The notes beneath the pieces are model-generated. The model made no database searches. It worked only from the letters and a program-made list of their open reading frames with translations, and was not told where the DNA came from. From NCBI GenBank assembly GCA_000433415.1, contig FR890479.1, positions 32,926-46,196 on the forward strand: 13,271 nt of DNA. Direction: 5' to 3'. Position numbers and translations under genes: made by a program. The DNA comes from Clostridium sp. CAG:448 (GTDB taxonomy: Bacteria > Bacillota > Clostridia > Oscillospirales > CAG-272). Of the stretch, positions 1 to 7,000 are shown in pieces; the first letter of the stretch is position 1; the number at the start of each line of letters is the position of its first letter.

Positions 1-436
1 CGTTCAGTTCCGCCTGCCGATAGGACACGCCGAAATCGGCAAGCGATCCATCCCCATTGGCACCGTGCATACCGATCACTTCCTCCAGGGTATCGTACGG
101 CTTTCCGGCAACGGAAAGCATAATATCGCCCGGGCGCAACAATCCGAACAGCCCGATGGTCAATGCCTGCGTTCCGTTGACAATCTGGTGGCGTACAAAT
201 GCCGCCTGCGCGCCGAAGACATCGGCATAAATCCGATCGAGCACCTCGCGCCCGCGGTCGTCATAGCCGTAGCCGCCGGTTCCGTCAAAGTTGGTCATTG
301 CGACACGGTGCTCCCGGAATGCATCCATGACACGTGCGGTATTGGCGTATGAAATCCGGTCAATGTGCGCAAAATGTACGGCAAGCTCCGCCTCAGCACG
401 GGCAGAGAGAGAGAGGAGAGATTCCGAAAACTGCAT
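1..436 (-). CDS. YnbB/aluminium-resistance-family PLP enzyme (methionine gamma-lyase-like), N-terminal 145 residues
   Basis: The gene starts at ATG 434-436 and runs off the left edge, so only the first 145 residues are visible. They read as the N-terminal part of the 'aluminium resistance'/methionine gamma-lyase-like family of fold-type I PLP enzymes (Bacillus YnbB relatives). Recognisable blocks are GTGGYGYDDRGRE (52-64), QIVNGTQAL (84-92), RPGD (101-104) and GKPYDTLEEVIG (111-122). The PLP-binding lysine would lie beyond the window. Family members resemble cystathionine/methionine lyases, but the physiological substrate is poorly defined. The start has a GGAGG ribosome binding site about 7 nt upstream and follows the M42 gene's stop by only 12 nt, so the gene is surely co-transcribed with the peptidases. 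That fits a role in using amino acids released from peptides, which is inference. Confidence 0.88.
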   Translation of the reverse strand, partial: MQFSESLLSLSARAEAELAVHFAHIDRISYANTARVMDAFREHRVAMTNFDGTGGYGYDDRGREVLDRIYADVFGAQAAFVRHQIVNGTQALTIGLFGLLRPGDIMLSVAGKPYDTLEEVIGMHGANGDGSLADFGVSYRQAELN

Positions 437-448
437 TTTCCGCCTCCG

Positions 449-1453
449 TCAGATCCCGTGCACAAACGCAACGGCAAGTGCCGCACATGCCTGTGCATCG
501 TTCAGATCCAGCAGTTCCACACCGGAGTGAACATAGCGTGTGGGAACAGACAGTCCTCCGACACGGACACCGCCGCGCGTCATCTGAATAGCCGCCGTAT
601 CAGTCCCGCCGGCAAGCAGAATCTCATGCTGATAGCGAATCTGCTGCTCATTGGCAAGTGCAGTCAGCTTGTCTACCATCTCCGCATCGCAAAGAACCGA
701 TGCATCCTTGACCTTGATTGCGGCACCGCCGCCCACACAGCACTCCATCGGCTTTGCGTTCATCTCGTCCCCTGTTCCCGTCACATCAAAGACCAATGCG
801 TAGTCGGGATTGATTCCGTATGCCGCCGTTTTGGCACCGCGCAAACCGACCTCCTCCTGCACGGAGAAGACAAAGTAAACGTCATCGCAACATCCGCCGT
901 CCTTCAGTTTTTCCGCAACCGAAAGCAGAATGGCGCAACCGACACGGTCGTCCAGCGGTCTGCCGGCAATCCGTTTGCCGCACAGCCGGGTGATTCCGGG
1001 CTCCAGAACACAGAAATCACCGACGTGTACCTTCTTTTCTGCCTCTTTTTTATCCTTTGCTCCGACATCGATGACGACGTTGTCCGCACCCAGTTTGCTC
1101 GGATCGGCGCCGACTTCGGGCACCATAATGCCCCTCATGCCGTTTTCAAACAGCACCTTGGTATACGCCGCGGCGACAAAACGGATTCCGCCGATCGGCG
1201 CAACGCGCAGAAACCCCTTTTCATTGATTCCGGTAATCAAAAAACCAATCTCGTCCATGTGCGCACACAAAAGGATCTTTTTCTTGGTGCTGACCGGACC
1301 GTATCCCTCTTTTTTCGCAATCAGATTGCCCATCGGGTCGGTATATACACGATCACAGAACGGAGCAATCATGGTCGCCAGCTTATCGGAAACCGCTTTT
1401 TCACGCCCGGAAACCGAGCTGATCGCAGTCAGTGTTTTCACGTAATTATACAT
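449..1453 (-). CDS. M42 family metallo-aminopeptidase, third of three paralogues (catalytically complete)
   Basis: A 334-residue M42 peptidase (FrvX/YsdC/TET-type glutamyl or broad aminopeptidase family). The expected dinuclear-metal active site is intact: His65 and Asp67 in CAHMDEIGF, the bridging Asp in PLDDR (168-169), the catalytic/metal-binding pair Glu200-Glu201 in QEEVGLRGA, Asp223 in VFDVT and His309 in PTRYVHS. The segment at about 70-160 corresponds to the small beta-barrel dimerisation domain that interrupts the catalytic domain. There is no signal peptide, so it acts in the cytoplasm; family members form dodecameric tetrahedral (TET) particles that trim N-terminal residues from short peptides. 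The ATG start at 1451-1453 has a GAGAGGA-like ribosome binding site. It lies 33 nt after the middle paralogue and 12 nt before the PLP-enzyme gene. Exact residue preference cannot be read from sequence. Confidence 0.95.
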   Translation of the reverse strand: MYNYVKTLTAISSVSGREKAVSDKLATMIAPFCDRVYTDPMGNLIAKKEGYGPVSTKKKILLCAHMDEIGFLITGINEKGFLRVAPIGGIRFVAAAYTKVLFENGMRGIMVPEVGADPSKLGADNVVIDVGAKDKKEAEKKVHVGDFCVLEPGITRLCGKRIAGRPLDDRVGCAILLSVAEKLKDGGCCDDVYFVFSVQEEVGLRGAKTAAYGINPDYALVFDVTGTGDEMNAKPMECCVGGGAAIKVKDASVLCDAEMVDKLTALANEQQIRYQHEILLAGGTDTAAIQMTRGGVRVGGLSVPTRYVHSGVELLDLNDAQACAALAVAFVHGI

Positions 1454-1486
1454 TTTTCTATCCTCTCTCTTCTATCGTGTATCGTG

Positions 1487-2572
1487 TCAGTTCATCTTCC
1501 AATTGGTCAGCATGGAATACAGCAGGTTCTCCACTGCCGCGCAGTCACTTGCCATGGCAACACAGGAGGCACTGAGCCGGTTTCGAACCGGGAGCTGAAT
1601 GCTCATCGTGCGGATTCCCGTACCGACGCTCTGCAACACACGCGCATCGCTGCCGCCTGCCAGTCGGTTGCTTCCCTGCACGGGAACCCCGTACAGTTCG
1701 GATACGGAAAAAGCAAAATCCACAAAGGAACGGTCATAAATGGTTCCGGGGTCCAGATAAGGAATAACCGCACCCTGTCCGAGACTGCAAATCCGCTTTC
1801 CTTCCGGGACACCGTCATAATCCGCCGATTCAATGGCATCCAACACAATGGCATAATCGGGATCAATTCCGTTTGCGGCAACGCCGCCGGCAGACAGTCC
1901 GATCTCCCCGCACTTGGTGAATGCAAAATATAAATCGAACGGCAATAGCTTACCCTGTTCATGCAGACGCTGCATAACGGCAACCATCGCCGCACACCCG
2001 CTTCTGCCACCGAATGCCTTTCCTTTGTACTGCCGTCCGTCCTGTCCGAACGCATAAAAATCGGAATCAAATGTTGCAAAACTACCTACCGGTGCCAGCT
2101 CTTCTGCCTCTTCCTTACTCTCGGCGCCAATGTCAATATACAGTTTATTGACCGGAACCGTCTCGCGGCGCTCCTGTGCGCTTTGCAAATGAATTGCTTT
2201 GGTTGCAATTACTCCCGGAATCTCACCGTTCTTCCCCATCACGCGCACCCGTCTGCCACACAGCGCGCGGACATCAATCTCTCCGATCAGTGCAAAATAC
2301 AGACATCCTTCATCTGAAATCCGGCGCACCATCATCCCGATTTCGTCCATGTGTCCCGCAATCATCACGCGGGTCGGGTTCTCCGCGTGGTATCCCGGTC
2401 CGCCGCCGCACACCTTAAAAATCAGATTTCCCAGCTTATCCCTGCAGTACGCATCCGCACTTTCCTGCACATATTCCGCAATCAGCGCTGCAACGGCATC
2501 CTCATAACCGGAAGGTCCGAAAGCCTCGCTCAGCGTCTTCAGCATATTCTCGTTCTGATACAGTGCACTCAT
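1487..2572 (-). CDS. M42 family paralogue with degenerate active site (probable pseudoenzyme subunit)
   Basis: A 361-residue protein with an unmistakable M42 fold: GHMDEIGMM (73-81), an IDIGAESKEEAEE block (146-158), PDYAIVLDA (238-246) and AGGSDARVL (305-313). However, key catalytic residues seen in both neighbours are gone. AFDDR is AFGGR, so the bridging Asp is Gly188 and the next Asp is Gly189. QEEVG is CGEIG, so the general-base Glu is Gly222 while the metal-ligand Glu223 remains. PxRxxHS is PVRNRLS, so the last metal-binding His is Leu333. His74, Asp76, Glu223 and Asp245 are kept. The frame is open end to end, so this is not a decayed pseudogene. Its ATG overlaps the upstream paralogue's TGA by 4 nt (ATGA), with a GGGGAGGTG ribosome binding site at 2578-2586, implying coupled and perhaps stoichiometric expression. 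I infer a structural or regulatory partner of the active M42 proteins; altered chemistry cannot be excluded. Confidence 0.92.
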   Translation of the reverse strand: MSALYQNENMLKTLSEAFGPSGYEDAVAALIAEYVQESADAYCRDKLGNLIFKVCGGGPGYHAENPTRVMIAGHMDEIGMMVRRISDEGCLYFALIGEIDVRALCGRRVRVMGKNGEIPGVIATKAIHLQSAQERRETVPVNKLYIDIGAESKEEAEELAPVGSFATFDSDFYAFGQDGRQYKGKAFGGRSGCAAMVAVMQRLHEQGKLLPFDLYFAFTKCGEIGLSAGGVAANGIDPDYAIVLDAIESADYDGVPEGKRICSLGQGAVIPYLDPGTIYDRSFVDFAFSVSELYGVPVQGSNRLAGGSDARVLQSVGTGIRTMSIQLPVRNRLSASCVAMASDCAAVENLLYSMLTNWKMN

Positions 2573-3600
2573 GCGATCACCTCCCCAAGCGATTTTTCAC
2601 GGACAAACACAGCCACTGCCGCGGCAAGTTGCTCCGCGTCACCCAAATGCAACGACTCTCCGGCGGAATGCATACTCCGGATAGGAAGGCTTGCCAACAC
2701 CTGCGGGACACCGGAACCCGTCAGCCAAATTCGGTTGGCGTTGGTTCCCGAGTTGGTCGCATCCGCACACGGGCGGCAGAGAATCTCTTTTTCTCGACAC
2801 AAACGCAAAAATTCGTCTGTCATTTTCCGGCTTGTCAGCGCAGAGTAGGAAATTTCGATTCCCTCCCCCATCTTTGCCACAACATTGGTTTCCGGCATCG
2901 CGGCATGGGAGACATCCATCACCAATGCCCGATCCGGGCACACCTGCCATGCGCCGGTTCTGCCGCCCAGCATTCCGACCTCTTCCTGAACAGAGAAAAG
3001 GCAGTAAACGTCCCCTGCCAGTTCCTCACGCGGCACGGATGCAATGCCCGCAACCGCACAGGCGCCGCACGCCTTATCATCAAAAGCCTTCCCGATCAGA
3101 TGGCGGTTGGCAAGCTCCGTATACACCGGGCGGAATCCGACACGGGTGCCGAGCGGAACCATGGCTTCCAGTGTTTCTTTATCATATCCGGTATCGATCA
3201 ACAGTTCCGTAATCGGGCAAAGCGCATTCTTTTTTTCACCGTGCAGGTGTGCGGGAACATGTACAATCACACCGGGCAGGGTCTCTTTACCGTAAATCAC
3301 CACCTCGCCCGCCTCCAGAATGCGGGTATCCACACCGCCGATATTGGTAACGGTCAGGTATCCGCCGTCACGCACGCCGGTCACCATCATACCGATTTCG
3401 TCAAAATGGGTATCGATCAACAGCTTTTCGGCGCCTTCCCGACCGCACCGGCGGATAAAAAGCTGGTTTCCCACCGCGTCGGTCACATGCTCATCAAAAG
3501 CGCCCCCGATCAACCGCTCCAGCGCGGCGGCGCTGTCCTTTTCCCGCCCCGATACGGACGGCAATCCGCACAGACCGACAATCAGATCTTTCAAATTCAT
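2569..3600 (-). CDS. M42 family metallo-aminopeptidase, first of three paralogues (catalytically complete)
   Basis: A 343-residue M42 peptidase. Active-site blocks are complete: His65 and Asp67 in DTHFDEIGMM, Asp174-Asp175 in KAFDDKACG, Glu206-Glu207 in SVQEEVGML, Asp229 in VMDVSHA, GTNANRI (285-291) and His311 in PIRSMHS. THFDEIG in place of the usual AHMDEIG keeps both functional residues. No signal peptide or membrane segment is present, consistent with a cytosolic aminopeptidase assembling as a TET-type oligomer. The ATG at 3598-3600 is preceded by an AAGGGGAAG purine-rich ribosome binding site. It is the first gene after murD (59-nt gap), and its stop overlaps the start of the degenerate paralogue. 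It is clearly diverged from the third paralogue, so the three genes look like an old duplication set rather than a recent tandem array. Substrate preference is unknown. Confidence 0.95.
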   Translation of the reverse strand: MNLKDLIVGLCGLPSVSGREKDSAAALERLIGGAFDEHVTDAVGNQLFIRRCGREGAEKLLIDTHFDEIGMMVTGVRDGGYLTVTNIGGVDTRILEAGEVVIYGKETLPGVIVHVPAHLHGEKKNALCPITELLIDTGYDKETLEAMVPLGTRVGFRPVYTELANRHLIGKAFDDKACGACAVAGIASVPREELAGDVYCLFSVQEEVGMLGGRTGAWQVCPDRALVMDVSHAAMPETNVVAKMGEGIEISYSALTSRKMTDEFLRLCREKEILCRPCADATNSGTNANRIWLTGSGVPQVLASLPIRSMHSAGESLHLGDAEQLAAAVAVFVREKSLGEVIA

Positions 3601-3659
3601 TCTCTCTTCCCCTTCTCTTGTTCGTTTCTGTCTCTTTTCACAATTGCGCGCATTCCGTT

Positions 3660-5114
3660 TTACTCCGTAAATGCCATGACCAAACGTCTGAACGTATCTC
3701 CCCGCTCCTCGAAATTGCGGAACGCATCAAAACTGGCACATGCCGGCGACAGAAGCACGGTGTCCCCGTCGGTTGCGATTGCGCGCGCGCGGGCAACCGC
3801 CGCACCGAAGGTATCCTCACGGAATACCGGCAGACAGTCCTCCCTGTACGCAGGACATTCCCGCAACGCCGACATGATCGCATCCGCGGTTGCACCGGTC
3901 AGCACCACCGCCTTGGCACGTTCGCAAAGCACCTCGGCAAGCGGGGCAAACGGAATATGCTTGTCATATCCGCCGCAGATTACGATCGGTTTTTCCTGCA
4001 GTGCGTGCAGTGCCGCCGCCGTACGGGTCGGCGTGGAATCAATGGAGCTGTTGTAGTAGGTCACACCGTTCAGTTTGCGGATAAACTCCAACCGATGCGG
4101 CACGCCCGCGAAGGTCCGTGCAACTGTATCAATCGATTCGCAGGAAACCAATCCCCATGTCACACCGATTGCCGCCATGTAATTTTCCACATTGTGTCTG
4201 CCCGGCAGACGGATCGCGCTGACGGGAATAATCTTTGTCTCTGTCTGCCCGTCACTGTGCCACAGATACCCGTCACGGATAAAAACGGCACAGCATCCCT
4301 CCGGCATTCCGGCTGTGATGTCAGCATAATTGTCCTTGGTTGAGGAAAAAAGCGTCAGCGGCACCGTGCAGACCGCCGCAAGTGACGCGCAGACCGGATT
4401 ATCCCGATTGGTCACCAGCATGTTGCACGGCTCCGTCCGGTAAATCTGTTTTTTGGCATCCGTATACTCTTCCATATCGGTGTGCCAGTTCAGGTGGTTC
4501 GGCGTAATGTTGGTAATCACCGCCCGCGACACACCGTATGCCATTCTCTGCAACTGGAAGCTGGACAGTTCCGCCACCGCAAAATCGTCCGGTTTCATTT
4601 CCGCAAGACGCGGCAGAAGCGGTGTTCCGATGTTTCCGCCCAGATAAATCTTTTGCCCGTTTTGGCGCCGCTGCGCCTCCGCTGCAAGAAGCAGATGGGT
4701 AACGGTAGTTGTAGTTGTTTTGCCGTCACTGCCCGTAATCCCGATCACCGGACAGGGGCAGCGTGCCAAAAACTGTTCCATCTCGCAGGTCAGAACAGAG
4801 CCGTTCTTCTCGGCTGCCCTGATCTGCGGCAAATCGGGTCGGATTCCCGGGGAACGGAAAATGTAGTCTCCGTCCAGTCTGTCGAGGTACCCTTCCCCCG
4901 AAACAAATGTAACTCCCCGCTTTGCCAGCGAACCTGCGTCCTCTCCGAGCGCATCCGGTGTTTTTTTATCCCGGACCCGCACGATTGCCCCATCCGCCAA
5001 CAGCAAATCAATCAGCGGACGATTGGAAATCCCCATTCCCAACACGTCACACACGCATCCTTTGAAGGATGTCGGGTAGCGTACCTCATCATTTGTGCCG
5101 CGCACAATTACCAC
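3660..5114 (-). CDS. murD: UDP-N-acetylmuramoyl-L-alanine--D-glutamate ligase
   Basis: This enzyme adds D-glutamate to UDP-MurNAc-L-Ala in the cytoplasm, using ATP, in peptidoglycan precursor synthesis. The 484-residue protein shows the Mur-ligase layout: an N-terminal UDP-binding domain (FKGCVCDVLGMGISNRPLI, about 17-35), the ATP P-loop GITGSDGKTTTT (125-136), SSFQL (184-188), NHLNWH (206-211), a Lys at 221-222 in the position of the carbamylated lysine, GRHNVENYMAA (305-315), HRLEF (340-344), YNSSIDSTPTRT (354-365) and C-terminal SPACASFDAFRNFEERG (456-472). It has about 15 residues more N-terminally than typical MurD. The start is GTG at 5112-5114, or possibly GTG at 5103-5105, which has an AGGTGG-like ribosome binding site 5 nt upstream; no ATG is available before residue 27. 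It is the first gene after a strong promoter and heads the M42 operon. Confidence 0.97.
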   Translation of the reverse strand: MVIVRGTNDEVRYPTSFKGCVCDVLGMGISNRPLIDLLLADGAIVRVRDKKTPDALGEDAGSLAKRGVTFVSGEGYLDRLDGDYIFRSPGIRPDLPQIRAAEKNGSVLTCEMEQFLARCPCPVIGITGSDGKTTTTTVTHLLLAAEAQRRQNGQKIYLGGNIGTPLLPRLAEMKPDDFAVAELSSFQLQRMAYGVSRAVITNITPNHLNWHTDMEEYTDAKKQIYRTEPCNMLVTNRDNPVCASLAAVCTVPLTLFSSTKDNYADITAGMPEGCCAVFIRDGYLWHSDGQTETKIIPVSAIRLPGRHNVENYMAAIGVTWGLVSCESIDTVARTFAGVPHRLEFIRKLNGVTYYNSSIDSTPTRTAAALHALQEKPIVICGGYDKHIPFAPLAEVLCERAKAVVLTGATADAIMSALRECPAYREDCLPVFREDTFGAAVARARAIATDGDTVLLSPACASFDAFRNFEERGDTFRRLVMAFTE

Positions 5115-5143
5115 CTCGCTTCTTTGTGCACTACTTCATTATC

Positions 5144-5172
5144 ATTATATATGATTTTCCGGGTTTATGCAA
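5144..5172 (-). promoter_or_regulatory. Sigma-A-type promoter upstream of murD
   Basis: Read on the minus strand, a perfect TATAAT (-10, 5144-5149) lies 17 nt from TTGCAT (-35, 5167-5172; TTG matches the consensus, the rest is poorer). Transcription would begin near 5137, leaving a leader of about 20 nt before the murD GTG. It sits between the terminator of the upstream unit and murD and is the only clear promoter I see in the window, so it probably drives murD, the three M42 genes and the PLP-enzyme gene. No operator-like repeat overlaps it. Confidence 0.75.
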
Positions 5173-5191
5173 GTGGTTTCCGAAAAGATTC

Positions 5192-5216
5192 TGCTTTTTC
5201 GATACACGAAAAAGCA
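5192..5216. repeat. Perfect 10-bp inverted repeat (TGCTTTTTCG / CGAAAAAGCA)
   Basis: TGCTTTTTCG (5192-5201) is exactly inverted at 5207-5216, with a 5-nt loop. Its outer arm overlaps the T-run and the last stem bases of the adjacent intrinsic terminator, so the two hairpins cannot form fully at the same time. It lies between the small membrane protein gene and the murD promoter. It could aid termination or protect the transcript 3' end. Confidence 0.6.
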
Positions 5217-5242
5217 TCCGGACGATCCGCTCGCCCAGATGC
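5209..5242 (-). terminator. Rho-independent terminator closing the pgsA-like to small-protein unit
   Basis: On the minus strand the stem begins with GCATCTGG and closes with CCGGATGC (8 pairs including one G-T wobble). An inner GCGA/TCGT pairing extends it to about 12 pairs around a GCGGA loop. TTTTT (5209-5213) follows immediately. The stem starts 18 nt after the TAA of the 70-residue gene, and nothing else is transcribed into it. Confidence 0.85.
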
Positions 5243-5260
5243 TTTCCTATGCGGGGCATC

Positions 5261-5473
5261 TTACCCCAACTGTTTGGCTAACGTGCGCATGGCAGTACCG
5301 GCACCGTACATAATAACCCCCGCCTTACGCAGGCAGTGACGTATACGACGCTTGTGACGGCATCTGTATTTGTTCATCATCATACAGCACAGCCCGCCGA
5401 CCGCGGCCCCGACCGAAACACAGACAGAAAGACCGAGACACCGCTCCTCTTTCACCATCTTCATCATTTTCAT
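5261..5473 (-). CDS. Small cationic single-pass membrane protein, 70 residues, unknown function
   Basis: I do not recognise this family. The start at ATG 5471-5473 is chosen because GGGAGGTG (5482-5489) lies 8 nt upstream; a longer in-frame version would run back into the MATE gene and is rejected. The protein begins MKMMKMVKEER, has one small-residue and Cys-rich hydrophobic segment at about 12-33 (LSVCVSVGAAVGGLCCMMM), then a strongly basic stretch at about 35-50 (KYRCRHKRRIRHCLRK), and ends with a Gly/Ala-containing helix-like tail (51-70). This predicts one membrane helix with a basic tail, probably cytoplasmic by the positive-inside rule. It is the last gene of the unit, 53 nt after the MATE exporter and 18 nt before a strong terminator, which supports it being real. 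It could be a membrane-associated accessory protein, but nothing assigns a function. Confidence 0.72.
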   Translation of the reverse strand: MKMMKMVKEERCLGLSVCVSVGAAVGGLCCMMMNKYRCRHKRRIRHCLRKAGVIMYGAGTAMRTLAKQLG

Positions 5474-5481
5474 CTGATCTA

Positions 5482-5489
5482 CACCTCCC
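5482..5489 (-). promoter_or_regulatory. Ribosome binding site deciding the start of the 70-residue gene
   Basis: GGGAGGTG on the minus strand is a near-perfect anti-Shine-Dalgarno match. It lies 8 nt before ATG 5471-5473 and outside the MATE coding region, so it fixes the small gene's start against longer in-frame alternatives. Confidence 0.8.
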
Positions 5490-5526
5490 ATTCCGGATAG
5501 GATTATTCTCCCCCGGTCGGGTGTTT

Positions 5527-6951
5527 TTATACATCTGTGTTCTTTGCCGCCTTTTCGGTAGACGCCAACGCAAGGTTCTGCGCCCACTTTCCGGAGCGGA
5601 CAAGGATGCTTCCCGCAACGCTTTTGAGGACCTCCAATGCCATACAGCCCGCATAAACCCAGACTACAGGCCAGTCTGTCTTCCGGACCAGCAATGTTGC
5701 GGCAGGGACGGTCACAACCCAGACAAAGCAGCAGTCAAACAAAAAAGTAATCAGTGTCTTGCCGCCGGAACGGATGGTAAAATAACAGGCATTGTTATAG
5801 GCGGAAATCGGCATCACACAGGCAGCGACGATAATCAGCGCGCTTGCCGTGTGCCGTACCGTCTCGGTCGTGTCGTAAAACAACGGAAAAAGCCCGGAAA
5901 AGGCAATCATCAAACCAGCCATCACTGCCGAACTGACCACCGCCGCAAACTGCAATTTTTTTGCATCCTCCTTTGCCTGACCGATCTTTCCGGCGCCAAG
6001 CAGTTGCCCCAGAATAATCGCGATGGCATTTCCCATGGAGATGAACACAATGTTGAAAAGATTGGATACCGTACTGGAAATGTTATATGCAGCCACTGCG
6101 TCAATGCCGCGCATAGAAAGACGCTGTGCCATTACGGTCATACCGAGTGACCAGAAAAACTCATTGACCATCAAGGGCATTCCCTTGATAAAAATCTGTT
6201 TGGTAAGTGCCCCGCCCACATACAGGGAGCGGTACAATCCGTGCAGATAGGGGTTCTTTTGGCGATGGGTGTGCGCCCATACAAGGACAATTGCCATTTC
6301 AACCACGCGGGAAATGCCGGTTGCCAGTGCGGCACCCTCAACACCCATTTTCGGAAATCCCCATTTTCCGAAAATCAGCAGATAATTAAAAAACAGATTG
6401 ACCAACACCGCCGCAATCCCCGCCAGCATAGGGGGCAGTGTCTTCCCTGTTTCACGCAAGGTACTTGCATAAACCTGTGTTACCGTAAAAAACGGCAACG
6501 ACCAAAGAAGCATGCGCAGATAGGATATTCCGCTTGCCAATACCAATGCGGGGTCCCCCTCACTTTCCCCCTCGTGGATAAAACGCGAGATCAGCGCATC
6601 TCCAAAGAAAAATGCGATTGCGACAAAGGCACCGCAGATCAGCACCGCCGTCATGATCTTGAAACGCACCGTGCGGCGGATTCCTTCCTGATCGTTACTT
6701 CCGTAATACTGCGCGGTAAATATGCCCGCACCGGACAACCCGCCAAACAACACCAGATTGAATACAAAAATAATCTGGTTGACAATGGCAACTCCCGACA
6801 TTGCCTCCGTACCGGTCTGTCCGACCATAATATTGTCCAAAAGTCCCACAAACTGCGTAATGCCGTTTTGGGCAATGATCGGCAATACAATCGCAAGAAG
6901 TACCCCGTAAAACTTGCGGTCGCCGATCAGTTTCGATTTTTTGAGTTCCAT
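5527..6951 (-). CDS. MATE family multidrug/cation exporter
   Basis: A 474-residue polytopic protein with about 12 predicted membrane helices in two homologous halves, as in MATE (multi-antimicrobial extrusion) transporters. These exchange Na+ or H+ for cationic drugs or metabolites at the cytoplasmic membrane. The N-terminal half carries the family hallmark LLDNIMVGQTG (37-47) and GLSGAGIFTAQYYG (71-84). The second half repeats the pattern with ISSTVSNLFNIVFISMGNAIAIILGQLLGAG. Loops such as RETGKTLPPM and the GMPLMVNEFFWSLGM block at the start of the second half are typical. Start ATG 6949-6951 has GGAG about 10 nt upstream. It lies 41 nt after dapF and 53 nt before the small cationic protein gene. 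The substrate cannot be told from sequence. Confidence 0.95.
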   Translation of the reverse strand: MELKKSKLIGDRKFYGVLLAIVLPIIAQNGITQFVGLLDNIMVGQTGTEAMSGVAIVNQIIFVFNLVLFGGLSGAGIFTAQYYGSNDQEGIRRTVRFKIMTAVLICGAFVAIAFFFGDALISRFIHEGESEGDPALVLASGISYLRMLLWSLPFFTVTQVYASTLRETGKTLPPMLAGIAAVLVNLFFNYLLIFGKWGFPKMGVEGAALATGISRVVEMAIVLVWAHTHRQKNPYLHGLYRSLYVGGALTKQIFIKGMPLMVNEFFWSLGMTVMAQRLSMRGIDAVAAYNISSTVSNLFNIVFISMGNAIAIILGQLLGAGKIGQAKEDAKKLQFAAVVSSAVMAGLMIAFSGLFPLFYDTTETVRHTASALIIVAACVMPISAYNNACYFTIRSGGKTLITFLFDCCFVWVVTVPAATLLVRKTDWPVVWVYAGCMALEVLKSVAGSILVRSGKWAQNLALASTEKAAKNTDV

Positions 6952-6976
6952 GATAAAATTCTCCGTACTATTTCTT

Positions 6977-7000
6977 TTACACCTTTATGCCTTTATGCCA
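6977..7000 (-). repeat. Three 8-nt tandem units across the dapF stop
   Basis: On the minus strand the units TGGCATAA, AGGCATAA and AGGTGTAA follow one another; the first contains the dapF TAA. It is a short degenerate tandem repeat in the 41-nt gap before the MATE gene and may be no more than slippage. Confidence 0.45.

Noticed and set aside
365..1933. Very long plus-strand open frames opposite the M42 genes (also 2563-4056, 6987-8738 and 10775-12457)
   Set aside because: They are antisense shadows of clear minus-strand genes. Their translations are rich in Arg, His, Cys and Gln with no recognisable domain, and they cut across gene boundaries.
1487..2572. The degenerate M42 gene as a pseudogene
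   Set aside because: No frameshift or internal stop, normal length, strong ribosome binding site and conserved fold motifs argue for a functional protein.
5474..5526. A terminator between the MATE gene and the small gene (CCCGACCGGG-type pairing)
   Set aside because: The stem is very short and no T-run follows, so co-transcription is more likely.
5474..5587. A longer 108-residue version of the small membrane protein
   Set aside because: The upstream part overlaps the end of the MATE gene and has no ribosome binding site, while GGGAGGTG at 5482-5489 fits the shorter start.
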